Positions 22,237 through 32,185 are shown, numbered from the stretch's first letter. The stretch is DNA of 44,085 nucleotides from Bacillota bacterium (GCA_023392075.1 JAEVZU010000190.1:1-44085); one strand, 5' to 3'. Translations and numbers: made by a program. Notes: generated by a model not told the origin, from the letters alone.

Positions 22237-24027
22237 TTAAATTAACGGCAATGTGATCTCAACCTGTGTTCCGCTGCCTGGTACGGATGTAATATCTACA
22301 CCGTATTCACTTCCAAATAACAGCTTTATCCTCTGATCAACATTTGAAATACCTATGGAATCGGAAGTTCTTTGTCCGGTATAATTCACAGTATCAGCAC
22401 TCATGCCTTTTCCGTTGTCAATTACCCTGAAATAGCTTATGCCGTTTTTCAAGAATCCTTCTATTTTAATTTTCCCGCCCTGTACAATGTCTTCAAACCC
22501 ATGAATTATCGCATTCTCCACAAAGGGCTGCAAAAAGAGCTTGGGCACTTTTGTAAAATTCAATTCCTCAGCGATGTCGTACTCTACAGAAAATTTATCC
22601 GTATACCTTGTTGACATTATGAAAACATAGCATTGCAGCCAGTGCAGATCATCTCTGAAATCGACGATATCCTGTTTATTTTTAACAGTGTAGACAAGCA
22701 TGTGACATAAATTCATTATGATATCACTTATTTTATCGTTCCCTTCCCTAATGGCCATCCAATTGATTATATTCAGCGTATTATAAAGGAAGTGCGGGTT
22801 CAGCTGCAGGTTAAGCGCCATTATTTGAGTTTCCTTCTCTCTGATTTTTACAGCGTAGTTTTCTTCAATTAGATTCTCTATCTGTTCCCTCATTTCATTG
22901 AATTTAAGAACCAGATAACCAAATTCATCTGCCGAGTCAATAGGTACGATACTTCGGAAATCACCCCCGGCCATATTTTTCATAGCCTTTATAAGCCTGT
23001 TGATGGGTCTTGTGATCATGGCAGAAATAATTAAGGAGAGGACTATAGCCGTAATGATAAAAATAGTTGATAACGTAATTATGGAATAGACGATTGACGG
23101 AATAAAAGTACTTGCTATTTCAGCCGTCGGTATTTCCACAACCGTCATCCAATCCGTCACTGCCGATTGATCAAAGCATATAAGAGTATTGTTGATATTC
23201 ATTGTACCGGATTTTTCAGCAAATACCTTATCCAGCCAGGCCGGCTTACAGGTGCTTCCAATTAATTCTTTGGCATTACCCGATACTATGCTTCCCTTGC
23301 TGTCAATGACATAATATTTAGCTCCCTTTATGGGTATGGAGTCACGGAATATTTCGTCTATAAAGTCTTCTTTAAAATAGATTGTAAGGATGGGTTTTTC
23401 AACGCTGTTGTCAAGTACCTTTAAAAGGCTTTCATCTATATAAAAACTATTAATGACTCTGGAAGCAGAAAAAACATTTTGAACCTCAAACCCAAAATCC
23501 TTTAACTCGTCATGTCCAAACATGGATAAATAGTTATATGTCGGTTCCCAGTTCATTTTACCGTTTAAATTTACAGTGTCCCTGTACAATTTTGACTTTA
23601 CATAACTCTCTCCGTCCAGCATTGTGAAATTATTCCCGAAAATAAAATAGGATGTTGCTATTTGAGCACCATACACATAGTCTATCAGCGAAAAATTATC
23701 ATTGATTATCCGGGTTACCTTTCTGTCCATAGACAGTACATTGCTTTTATTTGTGTTTATGTCATTGAATATTTCAAAAAGCTCACTGTTCCGTATTAAA
23801 GCCAGACTGTTCTCCTCTATTTTCGATAACTTGATATCCAATATGTTGTTTTTGCTTTTGATGATTTCATATGTATTTTTGGTTGTAAGCTCGGAGGTGA
23901 AATTAAGACTTGAAGTATAGTAATGCACTTCAAAAACAAGTACGCTGATAGTCAAAAGCAGGATATATGAAATAATCAATTTGGTTTTGAATTTAATACT
24001 TTTGATTCTGAATATTATATTTTTCAT
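22237..24027 (-). CDS. YesM-type sensor histidine kinase, cassette 1
   Basis: This 596-aa membrane kinase has TM1 at about 17-35, a large extracellular sensor (35-300), TM2 (SIITLSTIFIITAIVLSLII, about 308-332), a HAMP domain (RPINRLIKAMKNMAGGDFRS), the phosphoacceptor LQLNPHFLYNTLNIINWMAI of the HisKA-7TM/YesM class, and an ATPase domain with the N-box FLQPFVENAIIHGF, DNGKGM and SIGISNVDQRIKLLFG. All catalytic motifs are intact. It follows the YesN-type regulator by 43 bp and presumably senses the sugar imported by the neighbouring transporter. Confidence 0.94.
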   Translation of the reverse strand: MKNIIFRIKSIKFKTKLIISYILLLTISVLVFEVHYYTSSLNFTSELTTKNTYEIIKSKNNILDIKLSKIEENSLALIRNSELFEIFNDINTNKSNVLSMDRKVTRIINDNFSLIDYVYGAQIATSYFIFGNNFTMLDGESYVKSKLYRDTVNLNGKMNWEPTYNYLSMFGHDELKDFGFEVQNVFSASRVINSFYIDESLLKVLDNSVEKPILTIYFKEDFIDEIFRDSIPIKGAKYYVIDSKGSIVSGNAKELIGSTCKPAWLDKVFAEKSGTMNINNTLICFDQSAVTDWMTVVEIPTAEIASTFIPSIVYSIITLSTIFIITAIVLSLIISAMITRPINRLIKAMKNMAGGDFRSIVPIDSADEFGYLVLKFNEMREQIENLIEENYAVKIREKETQIMALNLQLNPHFLYNTLNIINWMAIREGNDKISDIIMNLCHMLVYTVKNKQDIVDFRDDLHWLQCYVFIMSTRYTDKFSVEYDIAEELNFTKVPKLFLQPFVENAIIHGFEDIVQGGKIKIEGFLKNGISYFRVIDNGKGMSADTVNYTGQRTSDSIGISNVDQRIKLLFGSEYGVDITSVPGSGTQVEITLPLI

Positions 24028-24070
24028 ATGCTTGGTTCTCCAAAGTTAGATATCAAAGTACACCTGTATT

Positions 24071-25681
24071 TTACAGTAATTTGTTTGCAACGAATTTTCT
24101 GAATTCATCCGGAGACATTCCATATGTTTTCTTAAAGACCCTTATAAAATATTTCACATCCTTATACCCTATTTTCTCTGATATTTCGTATATCCTCAGC
24201 CTGTTATTTTTCAGATATTCTTTTGCTTTTTTCATACGGACGCTGAAAATATATTCGGACAAATTCATATTCGCATAATTTTTAAACAACGTGCTGAAAT
24301 AATTTGAATTGAAATTAAATTTATCAGCAAGGTCATCCAATTTCAAATCTTCCATGTAATGCTTATTAATATAATCCTTACAGTCAATAAATATTTTTTC
24401 GTATCTCAGAGCCTTGTTGGAGCTAATTATGTTAACAAATTTTTTCAAATAATCATCCGCCAGTGTCTGCAGCTCGGCAAAACTCTGTACTTTATGTATA
24501 TCTTCCTTTATTGAATTTATTAATAAACTGTATTCATCCTCTCTTATAAAACTTTGACATAATCTTGAGGAATTATATAAAATAAAAACTACTATTTCCT
24601 TGAGACTTTCAGGATCGGCAAACTGTTCCTCGGTAAACCTCTTCAGAATATTCCCGAAGGCACCGGACGCCGTAATGTAATCAACTTTCTTTATTGCATC
24701 GTACATTTCGTTCTCTTCAACATATTTGCCAAAGGCGTTTGAGAACCGCACAAGCTCAATCTCCCTGTAGGCAAGTATTGTGGAATTTTCAAAAAAGAAT
24801 GCATAATTTACAGTCTTTATGGAATTTATATATGAGTTTATTATGCTCTGTGAATCAATGGTGAATGTGCTGCCTATTCCTATTGTTACGGCCAGGGTGT
24901 ATTGTTCCTGCAGTTGTTCAGCAAAAGGCTTCAGCAGATTGGAGGTTAACATATCTTCAATTCTGTTTGAGCCGGCACTATCTTCCTGCGTCACGATAGT
25001 AACCATAATATTTTCATTATCCTGGTCAAAAAACGAGATGGAATGAAAAACCGGATCCAAAGCTATCTTTATAAGATATTTAATATCCGCTCTGTAAGAA
25101 TCTATTTCCTCACTGCTGAACCGGCTGTAGTTTTTTATTTTTGTTGTTATGACAAAACCTGTTTTATACCGGTCAAACAATTCCAGAAGCTCCCGGCATT
25201 CAGTTTTTTTTAAACGGCCTTTTACAAATTTGTTCAGCTGGTGTTCCAAATAAACCGGAAATGATATGTTATAGAGCTTGCTCTCTTCCTCAGCCCTTTT
25301 GGCTTCATCAATTTTCTTTTCGGCTCTGGTTAATAATCCATCGACTTTTGCTTCATTAACAGGCTTAAGTATATAATCAAAAGCTCCAAGACTGATAGCC
25401 CTGTGCGCATATTCAAAGTCAGCATATCCGCTTAACATGATCACTTGCATTTTAGATAATATATTGCTGTGAATCTCTTCAAGGAAAGACAAACCATCCT
25501 TAACCGGCATTCTTATATCCGTAATGGTTATATCTATATCTTTGCCGTTTACAATATCCAATGCCTCCCTGCCGTTATTTGCCGGAATTATTTCGGCATC
25601 AGGCCTGAGTTTTCCAATCATCGCTATAAGTCCGTCCCTGTGAATCGGTTCATCATCTACAACTAAGATTCTATTTGACAC
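24071..25681 (-). CDS. YesN-type response regulator with AraC helix-turn-helix, cassette 1
   Basis: The GTG at 25681, 9 nt behind GGAGG, gives 536 aa starting SNRILVVDDEPIHRDG. The receiver domain (1-125) has the acidic pair, the phosphoacceptor Asp in DIDITITDIRMPVKDG and the switch Lys in DYILKPVN. A long helical middle follows. The C-terminal AraC domain (about 435-533) has DLKLDDLADKFNFNSNYFST and then IYEISEKIGYKDVKYFIRVF. It probably activates the binding-protein promoter near 22170. It is the first gene of the cassette, and an inverted repeat (25815-25849) lies upstream. Confidence 0.94.
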   Translation of the reverse strand: MSNRILVVDDEPIHRDGLIAMIGKLRPDAEIIPANNGREALDIVNGKDIDITITDIRMPVKDGLSFLEEIHSNILSKMQVIMLSGYADFEYAHRAISLGAFDYILKPVNEAKVDGLLTRAEKKIDEAKRAEEESKLYNISFPVYLEHQLNKFVKGRLKKTECRELLELFDRYKTGFVITTKIKNYSRFSSEEIDSYRADIKYLIKIALDPVFHSISFFDQDNENIMVTIVTQEDSAGSNRIEDMLTSNLLKPFAEQLQEQYTLAVTIGIGSTFTIDSQSIINSYINSIKTVNYAFFFENSTILAYREIELVRFSNAFGKYVEENEMYDAIKKVDYITASGAFGNILKRFTEEQFADPESLKEIVVFILYNSSRLCQSFIREDEYSLLINSIKEDIHKVQSFAELQTLADDYLKKFVNIISSNKALRYEKIFIDCKDYINKHYMEDLKLDDLADKFNFNSNYFSTLFKNYANMNLSEYIFSVRMKKAKEYLKNNRLRIYEISEKIGYKDVKYFIRVFKKTYGMSPDEFRKFVANKLL

Positions 25682-25814
25682 TGCATTCAACCTCCAATAA
25701 ATCAAGCATAGATTCCAACAATTAATTTATTTATGACAATAGTGGGGTTGCCGAAACACGAAGTGTACAATCATAAATCATACCGGATTTATAATATCAT
25801 AAATTAAATGTAAC

Positions 25815-25849
25815 ATATATTCCACTCTTTTATTAATGGTGGAATATAT
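25815..25849. repeat. 11-bp perfect inverted repeat between the AraC and YesN-type genes
   Basis: ATATATTCCAC (25815-25825) pairs exactly with 25839-25849, spacer 13 nt. No strong T run follows on either strand. It shares the core CCACCATT with the stem-loop at 22184-22223. It may be a weak terminator after the AraC gene or a regulator-binding site. Confidence 0.5.
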
Positions 25850-25858
25850 TCGGCATTT

Positions 25859-26686
25859 TTACTTCATTTTTCTGAATTCATTAGGTGATATACCCGTTTT
25901 TGCCTTAAACCTGTTTGAAAAATAGTGTTCGTCGGTAAAGTTTAATTTAAAGGCAATTTCCTTTACCATTAGATTCGTATTCTTTAGCAGCAGTTTAGCG
26001 GTTTGAATCCTTTTTTCCAGTAAATAATCATAGGGGGTCTTTCCGAATTGTTTTTTAAACAGGCGTATTACCTGGGCCGGGGATCTGAATATGTGTCTGC
26101 CCAGATCCTGAAGACTGATATGGTCTTCCAAATGTATATCTAAATAATGTTTTATTTTTAAGGCCTCGCTATTATTTACAGATCTATTCTGGTCTACCCA
26201 TAAATGTATTTGCTGAATTATTTCATGGAGAACAACAGCGGCTCTGGACAGTATTTCTTCACTGCTGTCCTTTTTGGATTGTATGGTCTCATACATCTCA
26301 TTGAACAGCAGTTCCAGATTAAGCCCTTTAATATGATTTACACTGCCGAGTTCATAGGCAGCAATTAAATGTTTTATCAAGCGCCCCCTGGCATTAAACC
26401 ATATTTTGACCCATGGATCCTCCCTGTCTGAATAATAGACATGATTGCTCCCCTGATGCAATATGTATATATCACCTGCTGAGGGGTGAAATATTTTTGA
26501 ATTGCACTCTACCGTCCCCTGACCTCTCAGAATAAATTCAAAAACATAAACACTTGAATTTGTTCTCTTAATTTTGTAGGTTCCGTCACAATATGATATA
26601 CCGGCCATTTCTATATGAAACAGACAATTGTCATTATCATTTAACGGCAGATTTACTATTTCTTCTTTAATGTTAATATACCTCAC
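25859..26686 (-). CDS. AraC-family transcriptional regulator with cupin sensor domain
   Basis: This 275-aa protein has an N-terminal AraC-ligand cupin-type domain (about 15-150: VYVFEFILRGQGTVECNSKI, then FHPSAGDIYILHQGSNHVYY) and a C-terminal double helix-turn-helix (about 175-273: SLQDLGRHIFRSPAQVIRLF, then VKEIAFKLNFTDEHYFSNRF). The start is GTG with no obvious ribosome site, so the N-terminus is uncertain. It is divergent from the DUF4965-type gene with an 86-bp gap, making that gene its most likely target. One-component sugar sensing is inferred. Confidence 0.92.
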   Translation of the reverse strand: MRYINIKEEIVNLPLNDNDNCLFHIEMAGISYCDGTYKIKRTNSSVYVFEFILRGQGTVECNSKIFHPSAGDIYILHQGSNHVYYSDREDPWVKIWFNARGRLIKHLIAAYELGSVNHIKGLNLELLFNEMYETIQSKKDSSEEILSRAAVVLHEIIQQIHLWVDQNRSVNNSEALKIKHYLDIHLEDHISLQDLGRHIFRSPAQVIRLFKKQFGKTPYDYLLEKRIQTAKLLLKNTNLMVKEIAFKLNFTDEHYFSNRFKAKTGISPNEFRKMK

Positions 26687-26772
26687 TTATTTGATCATTT
26701 TATGCATTTATAGCTCCATTAATTATCATTATAATACAATTAATATATTTTGTGTATGTGGAGGTATATACA

Positions 26773-28806
26773 ATGAAAAATAATTTCAGGCCGGTTGCTG
26801 TTCCGCTTGTAACAGTTGACCCATATTTCAGCGTATGGTCCATGTCGGATAATCTTATGTGTGATCACACCAGACATTGGACTACAGCTCCAAACGGAAT
26901 GGTAGGAATGATCAGCATTGACGGAAAAGTATGGAAATTTATGGGAAGGCTGCAGCCCGACGCCAGGCTCTATGAAACCAAGGGAGACCCCGACGGTATG
27001 GAACAAAAATCCGTATCGGTCAGTCCCCTTACGACAACATATGTTTTTGAAACGGCAGGTGTCGGTTTGACGGTTAAATTCACCACACCATTACTGCCGG
27101 AAGATCTGCACCTCTTGTCCAGACCCGCGTCTTATATAAATTTTTCAGTTTATTCAACCGATAAGTGTACTCACGACGTAAAAATTTATTTTGATGTCAC
27201 AGGGGAATGGTGTGTAAATACACCCGACCAGAAAGTTGTGTGGTCGGGTGAAAGGTGCGCTGATATTGATATATTAAAGCTGGGTACTGAGGAGCAAAAA
27301 GTCCTGAACCGTTCGGGAGACGATCTCAGAATTGACTGGGGCTGCTTGTATCTGGCTGTCCCCGGCAGCAGCAGTGCTACCTCTTTTATGAAACCGTATA
27401 CCGTAAGAAAAGAATTTGCAGGAACAGGCATTGTAAAACCAGATAATGAAACATGTATCCCAAGAAAAGTGAATGATAATATGCCGGTAATAGGTACTGT
27501 TCTGGACTTTGGAACAATCGGCGGCCACCCTGGAAACCGTTTTGTTCTTCTGGCATATGACGATGTATTTTCAATCGAATATTTTAACAAGCCTTTAAAA
27601 GCATACTGGAAAAAGGATGGACTTGCGGTACAGGATATGATTGTACAGGCAGTATCCGGTTTTGATAAAACCATCGCCAGGTGTGCGGAATTTGATGACA
27701 AGGTCATTACGGCTGCCGCCCAGGCCGGCGGAGAAAAGTATGCCCAGCTCCTTTCCCTCTCCTACAGGCAGGTTATTGCGGCACATAAGCTGGTTCTGGA
27801 CGAAAAAGGTAAAATCCTGTTTCTATCCAAGGAATGTTTCAGTAACGGGTGTATGGCTACAGTCGATGTGAGCTATCCGTCAATTCCGATGTTCCTGCTG
27901 TATAATCCCGAACTGGTTGAAGGAATGCTGCGGCCCATTTTTGAGTATTCACGCAAAGAAGAGTGGATTTTTGATTTTGCGCCCCATGACATAGGCAAAT
28001 ATCCGCTGGCAAACGGTCAAAAATACAGCCATGACGGTAAAAAACTAATAGAAACCTACCAGATGCCGTTGGAGGAATGCGGAAATATGCTCATAATGAC
28101 AGCTGCCGTTTCCCTTGTCCGGAATAATTTCGGCCTGGCTCTGGAAAACATGGACCTCCTGAAGAAATGGGCCAATTACCTTATCGAATACGGACTTGAT
28201 CCGGGTGAACAGCTTTGTACCGATGACTTCGCAGGCAAGCTTGCACATAACACCAATCTATCCATCAAGGCAATAATCGGAATCGGGTGTTATTCTTTAC
28301 TGCTCAACCAAATTGGCAGGGATACGGAGAGTTGCGAATATTTGCAAAAAGCCGGAGAAATGGCTAAGGAGTGGGAAAGAATGGCTGCTGAAGAGGACCA
28401 TTACAAACTTGCCTTCGATACTGCCGGCTCATGGAGTTTAAAATACAACCTGGTCTGGGATAAATTGCTGGGCTTGAAGCTGTTCGATGATAAAATCAGA
28501 GAAAAAGAAGTGGCGTATTACTTGAAAAAACAAAATAAATATGGAACTCCGCTTGATTCAAGAAGGGCTTTCATAAAATCGGACTGGCTGGTTTGGGCGG
28601 CATCGCTCGCTTCATCAAAGGACGATTTTGTTAACATGATTAACCCTTTATGGGATTTCATAAATGAAACCTCCATAAGAACACCTTTTACCGACTTTTA
28701 CGGTACTCTTGACGGACTGCAGAGGGAGTTCCAGCACCGTTCGGTTTTAGGAGGAATTTTTATCGGGTTGCTCAAGCCTTCCTTATTCAATCCCACAAAT
28801 AAATAG
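26773..28806 (+). CDS. Glutaminase A-like protein (DUF4964/DUF5127/DUF4965/DUF1793 family), cytosolic
   Basis: From the ATG behind GGAGG it is 677 aa. The N-terminus (FRPVAVPLVTVDPYFSVWSM, then RHWTTAPNGMVGMISIDG) is the DUF4964 leader, followed by DUF5127-like beta structure, and a helical C-terminal half with the six-hairpin-glycosidase look (LCTDDFAGKLAHNTNLSIKA, WSLKYNLVWDKLLGLKLF). Fungal GtaA gave the family its glutaminase name, but bacterial members are poorly characterised and often sit with glycan genes. No signal peptide is seen, so it would act in the cytosol, plausibly on an imported oligosaccharide. It is flanked by two sugar-uptake cassettes and an AraC regulator. Confidence 0.82.
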   Translation: MKNNFRPVAVPLVTVDPYFSVWSMSDNLMCDHTRHWTTAPNGMVGMISIDGKVWKFMGRLQPDARLYETKGDPDGMEQKSVSVSPLTTTYVFETAGVGLTVKFTTPLLPEDLHLLSRPASYINFSVYSTDKCTHDVKIYFDVTGEWCVNTPDQKVVWSGERCADIDILKLGTEEQKVLNRSGDDLRIDWGCLYLAVPGSSSATSFMKPYTVRKEFAGTGIVKPDNETCIPRKVNDNMPVIGTVLDFGTIGGHPGNRFVLLAYDDVFSIEYFNKPLKAYWKKDGLAVQDMIVQAVSGFDKTIARCAEFDDKVITAAAQAGGEKYAQLLSLSYRQVIAAHKLVLDEKGKILFLSKECFSNGCMATVDVSYPSIPMFLLYNPELVEGMLRPIFEYSRKEEWIFDFAPHDIGKYPLANGQKYSHDGKKLIETYQMPLEECGNMLIMTAAVSLVRNNFGLALENMDLLKKWANYLIEYGLDPGEQLCTDDFAGKLAHNTNLSIKAIIGIGCYSLLLNQIGRDTESCEYLQKAGEMAKEWERMAAEEDHYKLAFDTAGSWSLKYNLVWDKLLGLKLFDDKIREKEVAYYLKKQNKYGTPLDSRRAFIKSDWLVWAASLASSKDDFVNMINPLWDFINETSIRTPFTDFYGTLDGLQREFQHRSVLGGIFIGLLKPSLFNPTNK

Positions 28807-28812
28807 TAAAGC

Positions 28813-28849
28813 GGGGCTGCCGAGTTCTGGAGGAATATCCGGCAGCTCC
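28813..28849 (+). terminator. Stem-loop after the DUF4965-type gene
   Basis: GGGGCTGCCG (28813-28822) pairs with 28840-28849 with one G-U pair. There is no T run on either strand, so this may be a weak terminator or a 3'-end stabiliser between converging genes. Confidence 0.4.
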
Positions 28850-28897
28850 TGACCATAAGTGTTAGACCATATCATTCCGTCCCGCCTTATTATTTTA

Positions 28898-29734
28898 CTA
28901 TCCCTTTACGGCACCAACAGTCATCCCTTTAATGAAATATTTCTGCAGCGCCAGAAAAAGTATACACATGGGCAGGGCTGATATAACTATGCCGGCCATT
29001 GCGGAAGTATAATCACTTGATGTTGTGGAAAAGAAGGACTGCATTGAAACAGTGAGGGTTTTCAGGTTCTTGCTGCTTACGAAAAGACTTGCCATAAGGT
29101 AATCGTTCCATATGCCGAAGGCCTGCATTATTATTAGCGTAGCCATGGCCGGCTTTAATAAAGGCAGTACTATTGAAAAATATGTTCTGTAAATTGAGCA
29201 ACCGTCTATTCTGGCTGCTTCCTCCAATTCCATAGGTACCGTTGTCATAAAGCTGGTCATCAGGAAAACCCCGAATGACATGCCTGTGGCTATGTACATA
29301 AGTATTATACCGGGTCTGGTGTTGGTCAGCCCGGTTTTATAACCAACAATATAGATTGACAGGAACAAGGCCTGTGCAGGTATCAGTATCCCTACCAGAA
29401 AATAAATATAGCTGAATTTGAAGAATTTATGATTACATCTGGAAATAGCCCAGGCTGCCGCACCGCAAAGTATGGCCAATGCAATAACAGACACAAAAGT
29501 GTAAACAACTGTATTTGTAAACGTTGTGGCAATATTGAGCTTTTTCATGGCCTTTGTGAAATTATCCAGATACAGTGTATCGGGTAATTCCAGAGGAGAT
29601 TTCAGATACAGTTCCTTCTTGGTTTTAAAGGCATAATTTATTACAATGGCCAGAGGTGTGATAAAAACAAGTGTTACTATGGTCATAATTAATTGAAGAA
29701 GCGCCGATTTAAGCGTATATTTGTTTTCCGGCAT
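28898..29734 (-). CDS. Carbohydrate ABC transporter permease (MalG type), cassette 2
   Basis: This 278-aa protein has six predicted spans and the EAA loop LEEAARIDGCSIYRTYFSIV (about residues 172-191). It overlaps the stop of the first permease gene by one base (29734), so translation is coupled. It is the last gene of cassette 2; no ATPase gene follows. Confidence 0.93.
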   Translation of the reverse strand: MPENKYTLKSALLQLIMTIVTLVFITPLAIVINYAFKTKKELYLKSPLELPDTLYLDNFTKAMKKLNIATTFTNTVVYTFVSVIALAILCGAAAWAISRCNHKFFKFSYIYFLVGILIPAQALFLSIYIVGYKTGLTNTRPGIILMYIATGMSFGVFLMTSFMTTVPMELEEAARIDGCSIYRTYFSIVLPLLKPAMATLIIMQAFGIWNDYLMASLFVSSKNLKTLTVSMQSFFSTTSSDYTSAMAGIVISALPMCILFLALQKYFIKGMTVGAVKG

Positions 29735-30615
29735 TATAACTGCACCTCCTTCTCTCTAAGGAATTTAAGCTGGATTACCGCCACAAGCAGCAGCACTGCA
29801 ATCAGGACTATCGACAGCGCCGAACCATACCCGTATTGGCGGCTGTTCATTGCCGTATTGTATATCTGATAAATAATTGATGTGGAAGCTCTGCCCGGTC
29901 CGCCTCCCGTTGATGAGACCAACAGGTCGTAAACCTTAAGTGATCCGGTGGTAATACCTACAACACATATAGTAATAGCAGGCGCCAGCATGGGCAGTGT
30001 AACATTTTTAAAACGTTTCCACCAGGATGCACCGTCAACCATGGCAGCTTCATAAAGGGAAACAGGAATTGACTGCAATGCAGCCAGATATATAAGCATC
30101 CAATAACCAATCCACTGCCAGTTATTCGCTATTACCAACCCGGATAATACAGTCTTTTCATTTCCGAACAGAAGGAAGTTAAAGCTGGTTCCCAGTAAAT
30201 CATTTATTGAAGGCAGGACATTATTGTACATTTTAGACCAGATAAATCCGACTACGACCGCACTGATCAGGCAGGGTATGAATAAAATACTCCTGTATAT
30301 TTTTTTACACTTGATCTCACCGTCTAAAATAACGGCAAACCCCAGCGCAAATACATTCTGAACGATTGTGTTAACTATTGTGAATTTTATTGTAAAAACC
30401 CAGGCATCCCGTACATAGGTATCCGAAAATAATTTTGCATAGTTGTCAAAGCCAACAAAGGTCTTGTTGGCAGATATTCCGTTCCAACTGGTGAGGGAGT
30501 ATCTGAAGGCAAGTATCAAAGGTACTATCAGACCTATTGTAAAAATAATCATTCCGGGCAGAACCAGAGAAACATATTGGGCGAACATTTTTCTACTCTG
30601 TAAACTACTTCTCAT
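29734..30615 (-). CDS. Carbohydrate ABC transporter permease (MalF type), cassette 2
   Basis: This 293-aa protein has six predicted spans and the EAA loop LYEAAMVDGASWWKRFKNVT (about residues 187-206). GGGG/AAGGGG precedes the start. It forms the channel with the next permease and receives sugar from the lipoprotein encoded upstream, from which it is separated by a 134-bp gap with stem-loops. Confidence 0.93.
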   Translation of the reverse strand: MRSSLQSRKMFAQYVSLVLPGMIIFTIGLIVPLILAFRYSLTSWNGISANKTFVGFDNYAKLFSDTYVRDAWVFTIKFTIVNTIVQNVFALGFAVILDGEIKCKKIYRSILFIPCLISAVVVGFIWSKMYNNVLPSINDLLGTSFNFLLFGNEKTVLSGLVIANNWQWIGYWMLIYLAALQSIPVSLYEAAMVDGASWWKRFKNVTLPMLAPAITICVVGITTGSLKVYDLLVSSTGGGPGRASTSIIYQIYNTAMNSRQYGYGSALSIVLIAVLLLVAVIQLKFLREKEVQL

Positions 30616-30637
30616 AATCAGACCCCTTTATATAAAA

Positions 30638-30710
30638 TCATCCCTTGGTCAAACGACTTCGCTATGGGATGACATTTCCTTAACGAAGACAACGCAGTTC
30701 CGAGGAAATT
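30638..30710 (-). promoter_or_regulatory. Intercistronic stem-loops, cassette 2
   Basis: TCATCCC (30638-30644) pairs with GGGATGA (30666-30672), and a second potential stem uses ATTTCC (about 30674) with GGAAAT (about 30704). The position, between binding-protein and permease genes, mirrors the stem-loop of cassette 1, although the sequences are unrelated. Confidence 0.5.
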
Positions 30711-30749
30711 TAACCGTCGGCAATATTTGAATTCAGGTGCTACAGACTG

Positions 30750-32081
30750 CTAGGGCTTGCTGTTCGCCTTTCTGGAATCAGCGGCTTTGAGTGCGGCATC
30801 CAGGGTCGTTTTACCCTGCAGCCATGCTGCTATATCCTTTGCATTTTCCTCCTGGAAACCACCCCATATAAGTTGGGTATTGCCTGAATTGGCGTCCACT
30901 ATTTTGCCTTCTGAAGCGTACTTGTCTATATCCGACTGGCTTGGATTCTTAAAGGTAGGGGTAATTTCCTTTATCATTGGAGCTGTCTTTGTAAAATCAT
31001 AAACCTCTTTTAAAAGGTCAGTATCACCGGTAACTACATCAAATACCTTGTCAATAACATCCTGATACTCTGAATTCGCACTTTTCATGAAGGTAATGTT
31101 CGGCTCAAATATAAGCTTTGCATCCCCGGTCTGATTAGGGAATGGGAATACGCCGAAATCAGCATTTTCATCCACATCAAGGAAGTTTTGAATTGACCAT
31201 GAGCCGGAAACCTTCATTGCCGCCTTGCCCGTAATCAGTCTCTTGTCGCATTCGGTCTGCTCAAGTGAGAAGGTTTCCCTGCTCCAGGTATTATCAAAAA
31301 TCAATTTGTTATATCCATAACACTTGCGGTATTCCGCAGATTTTTCAAAAGAGACCTCTCCGGCACGGAATTTGTCTCCCCATTTAGGCTCTTTACCGAA
31401 TACATCGTTTATTGCAAACTGCATTGTGATATTCCCTATGCTCCAGGTATCCAGGAAGTGAGTTGCAAAAGGGGTAATGTTCAGTGATTTCAATTTATCG
31501 ATCACTGCGTTTAATTCATCAAGAGTTTTTGGTACTTCTATGTTGTTGTCCTTAAATATTTTTCTGTTATAGTAAACACCCTGGTACAAAGCATTGTATA
31601 CCAGGCCTTCAACTTTGCCGTCGACCGTTACACCGGGAATTGCGGCATCCATTACCCTGCTCATGTAAGCCTTGCCCGAAAGATCTCCAAGCAAGCCCTG
31701 TGAACCGTATGTAGCCACATCCTGTGCTTTTCCGATTATTATATCGGGAAGTCCTGACTGCATATACTGCTGCATTTTTGCATTGAAATCCTGTCCCCAG
31801 CCTACACATTCCCATTCGAGCTTTATATTGGGATATTTCTTTGCCAATGCCTTATCGAACATATCCTCGGTACCGGTATCAGTAGTCGACTGACCGGCTA
31901 ATACCTTTAATGTTACTTCCTGATCATCAGAAATCACCGTAGATTCTGATGCAGTACCTGTTGACACTGCCGTACCGGATGAGGTGCCGGTATCATTTGA
32001 AGAACTGCTGCCACATCCTGCAAACACTGATGCCATCATTACCGTTGAAAGAACCAAAGCCGAAATTCTTTTCATTTTCAT
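30750..32081 (-). CDS. Sugar ABC transporter substrate-binding lipoprotein, cassette 2
   Basis: This 443-aa protein has a lipoprotein signal peptide (KRISALVLSTVMMASVFAGC), a Ser/Thr/Gly linker, and an SBP family 1 fold (VTLKVLAGQSTTDTGTEDMF at the start of the mature domain; ITGKAAMKVSGSWSIQNFLD near the hinge). AAAGGAGAG supports the start. It feeds the two downstream permeases. The promoter region has TATAAT (minus strand, 32116-32121) but no -35 match, as expected for activation by the YesN-type regulator encoded just upstream. Confidence 0.93.
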   Translation of the reverse strand: MKMKRISALVLSTVMMASVFAGCGSSSSNDTGTSSGTAVSTGTASESTVISDDQEVTLKVLAGQSTTDTGTEDMFDKALAKKYPNIKLEWECVGWGQDFNAKMQQYMQSGLPDIIIGKAQDVATYGSQGLLGDLSGKAYMSRVMDAAIPGVTVDGKVEGLVYNALYQGVYYNRKIFKDNNIEVPKTLDELNAVIDKLKSLNITPFATHFLDTWSIGNITMQFAINDVFGKEPKWGDKFRAGEVSFEKSAEYRKCYGYNKLIFDNTWSRETFSLEQTECDKRLITGKAAMKVSGSWSIQNFLDVDENADFGVFPFPNQTGDAKLIFEPNITFMKSANSEYQDVIDKVFDVVTGDTDLLKEVYDFTKTAPMIKEITPTFKNPSQSDIDKYASEGKIVDANSGNTQLIWGGFQEENAKDIAAWLQGKTTLDAALKAADSRKANSKP

Positions 32082-32115
32082 AGGATTTCTCTCCTTTTAT
32101 ATTTGGTATGGTGAA

Positions 32116-32121
32116 ATTATA
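32116..32121 (-). promoter_or_regulatory. -10 element of the cassette 2 binding-protein gene
   Basis: TATAAT on the minus strand lies 35 bp before the start codon. No TTGACA-like hexamer exists 16-18 bp upstream. The preceding sequence, CTTTGC, resembles the segment ahead of the cassette 1 element (TTTGCAGC), suggesting activator-dependent promoters of similar build. Confidence 0.4.
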
Positions 32122-32185
32122 GCAAAGCGGTTGGTTTGGCTGGTAGGACATTTTAGGAATAATAAGTTATACAATATTGGAATTT

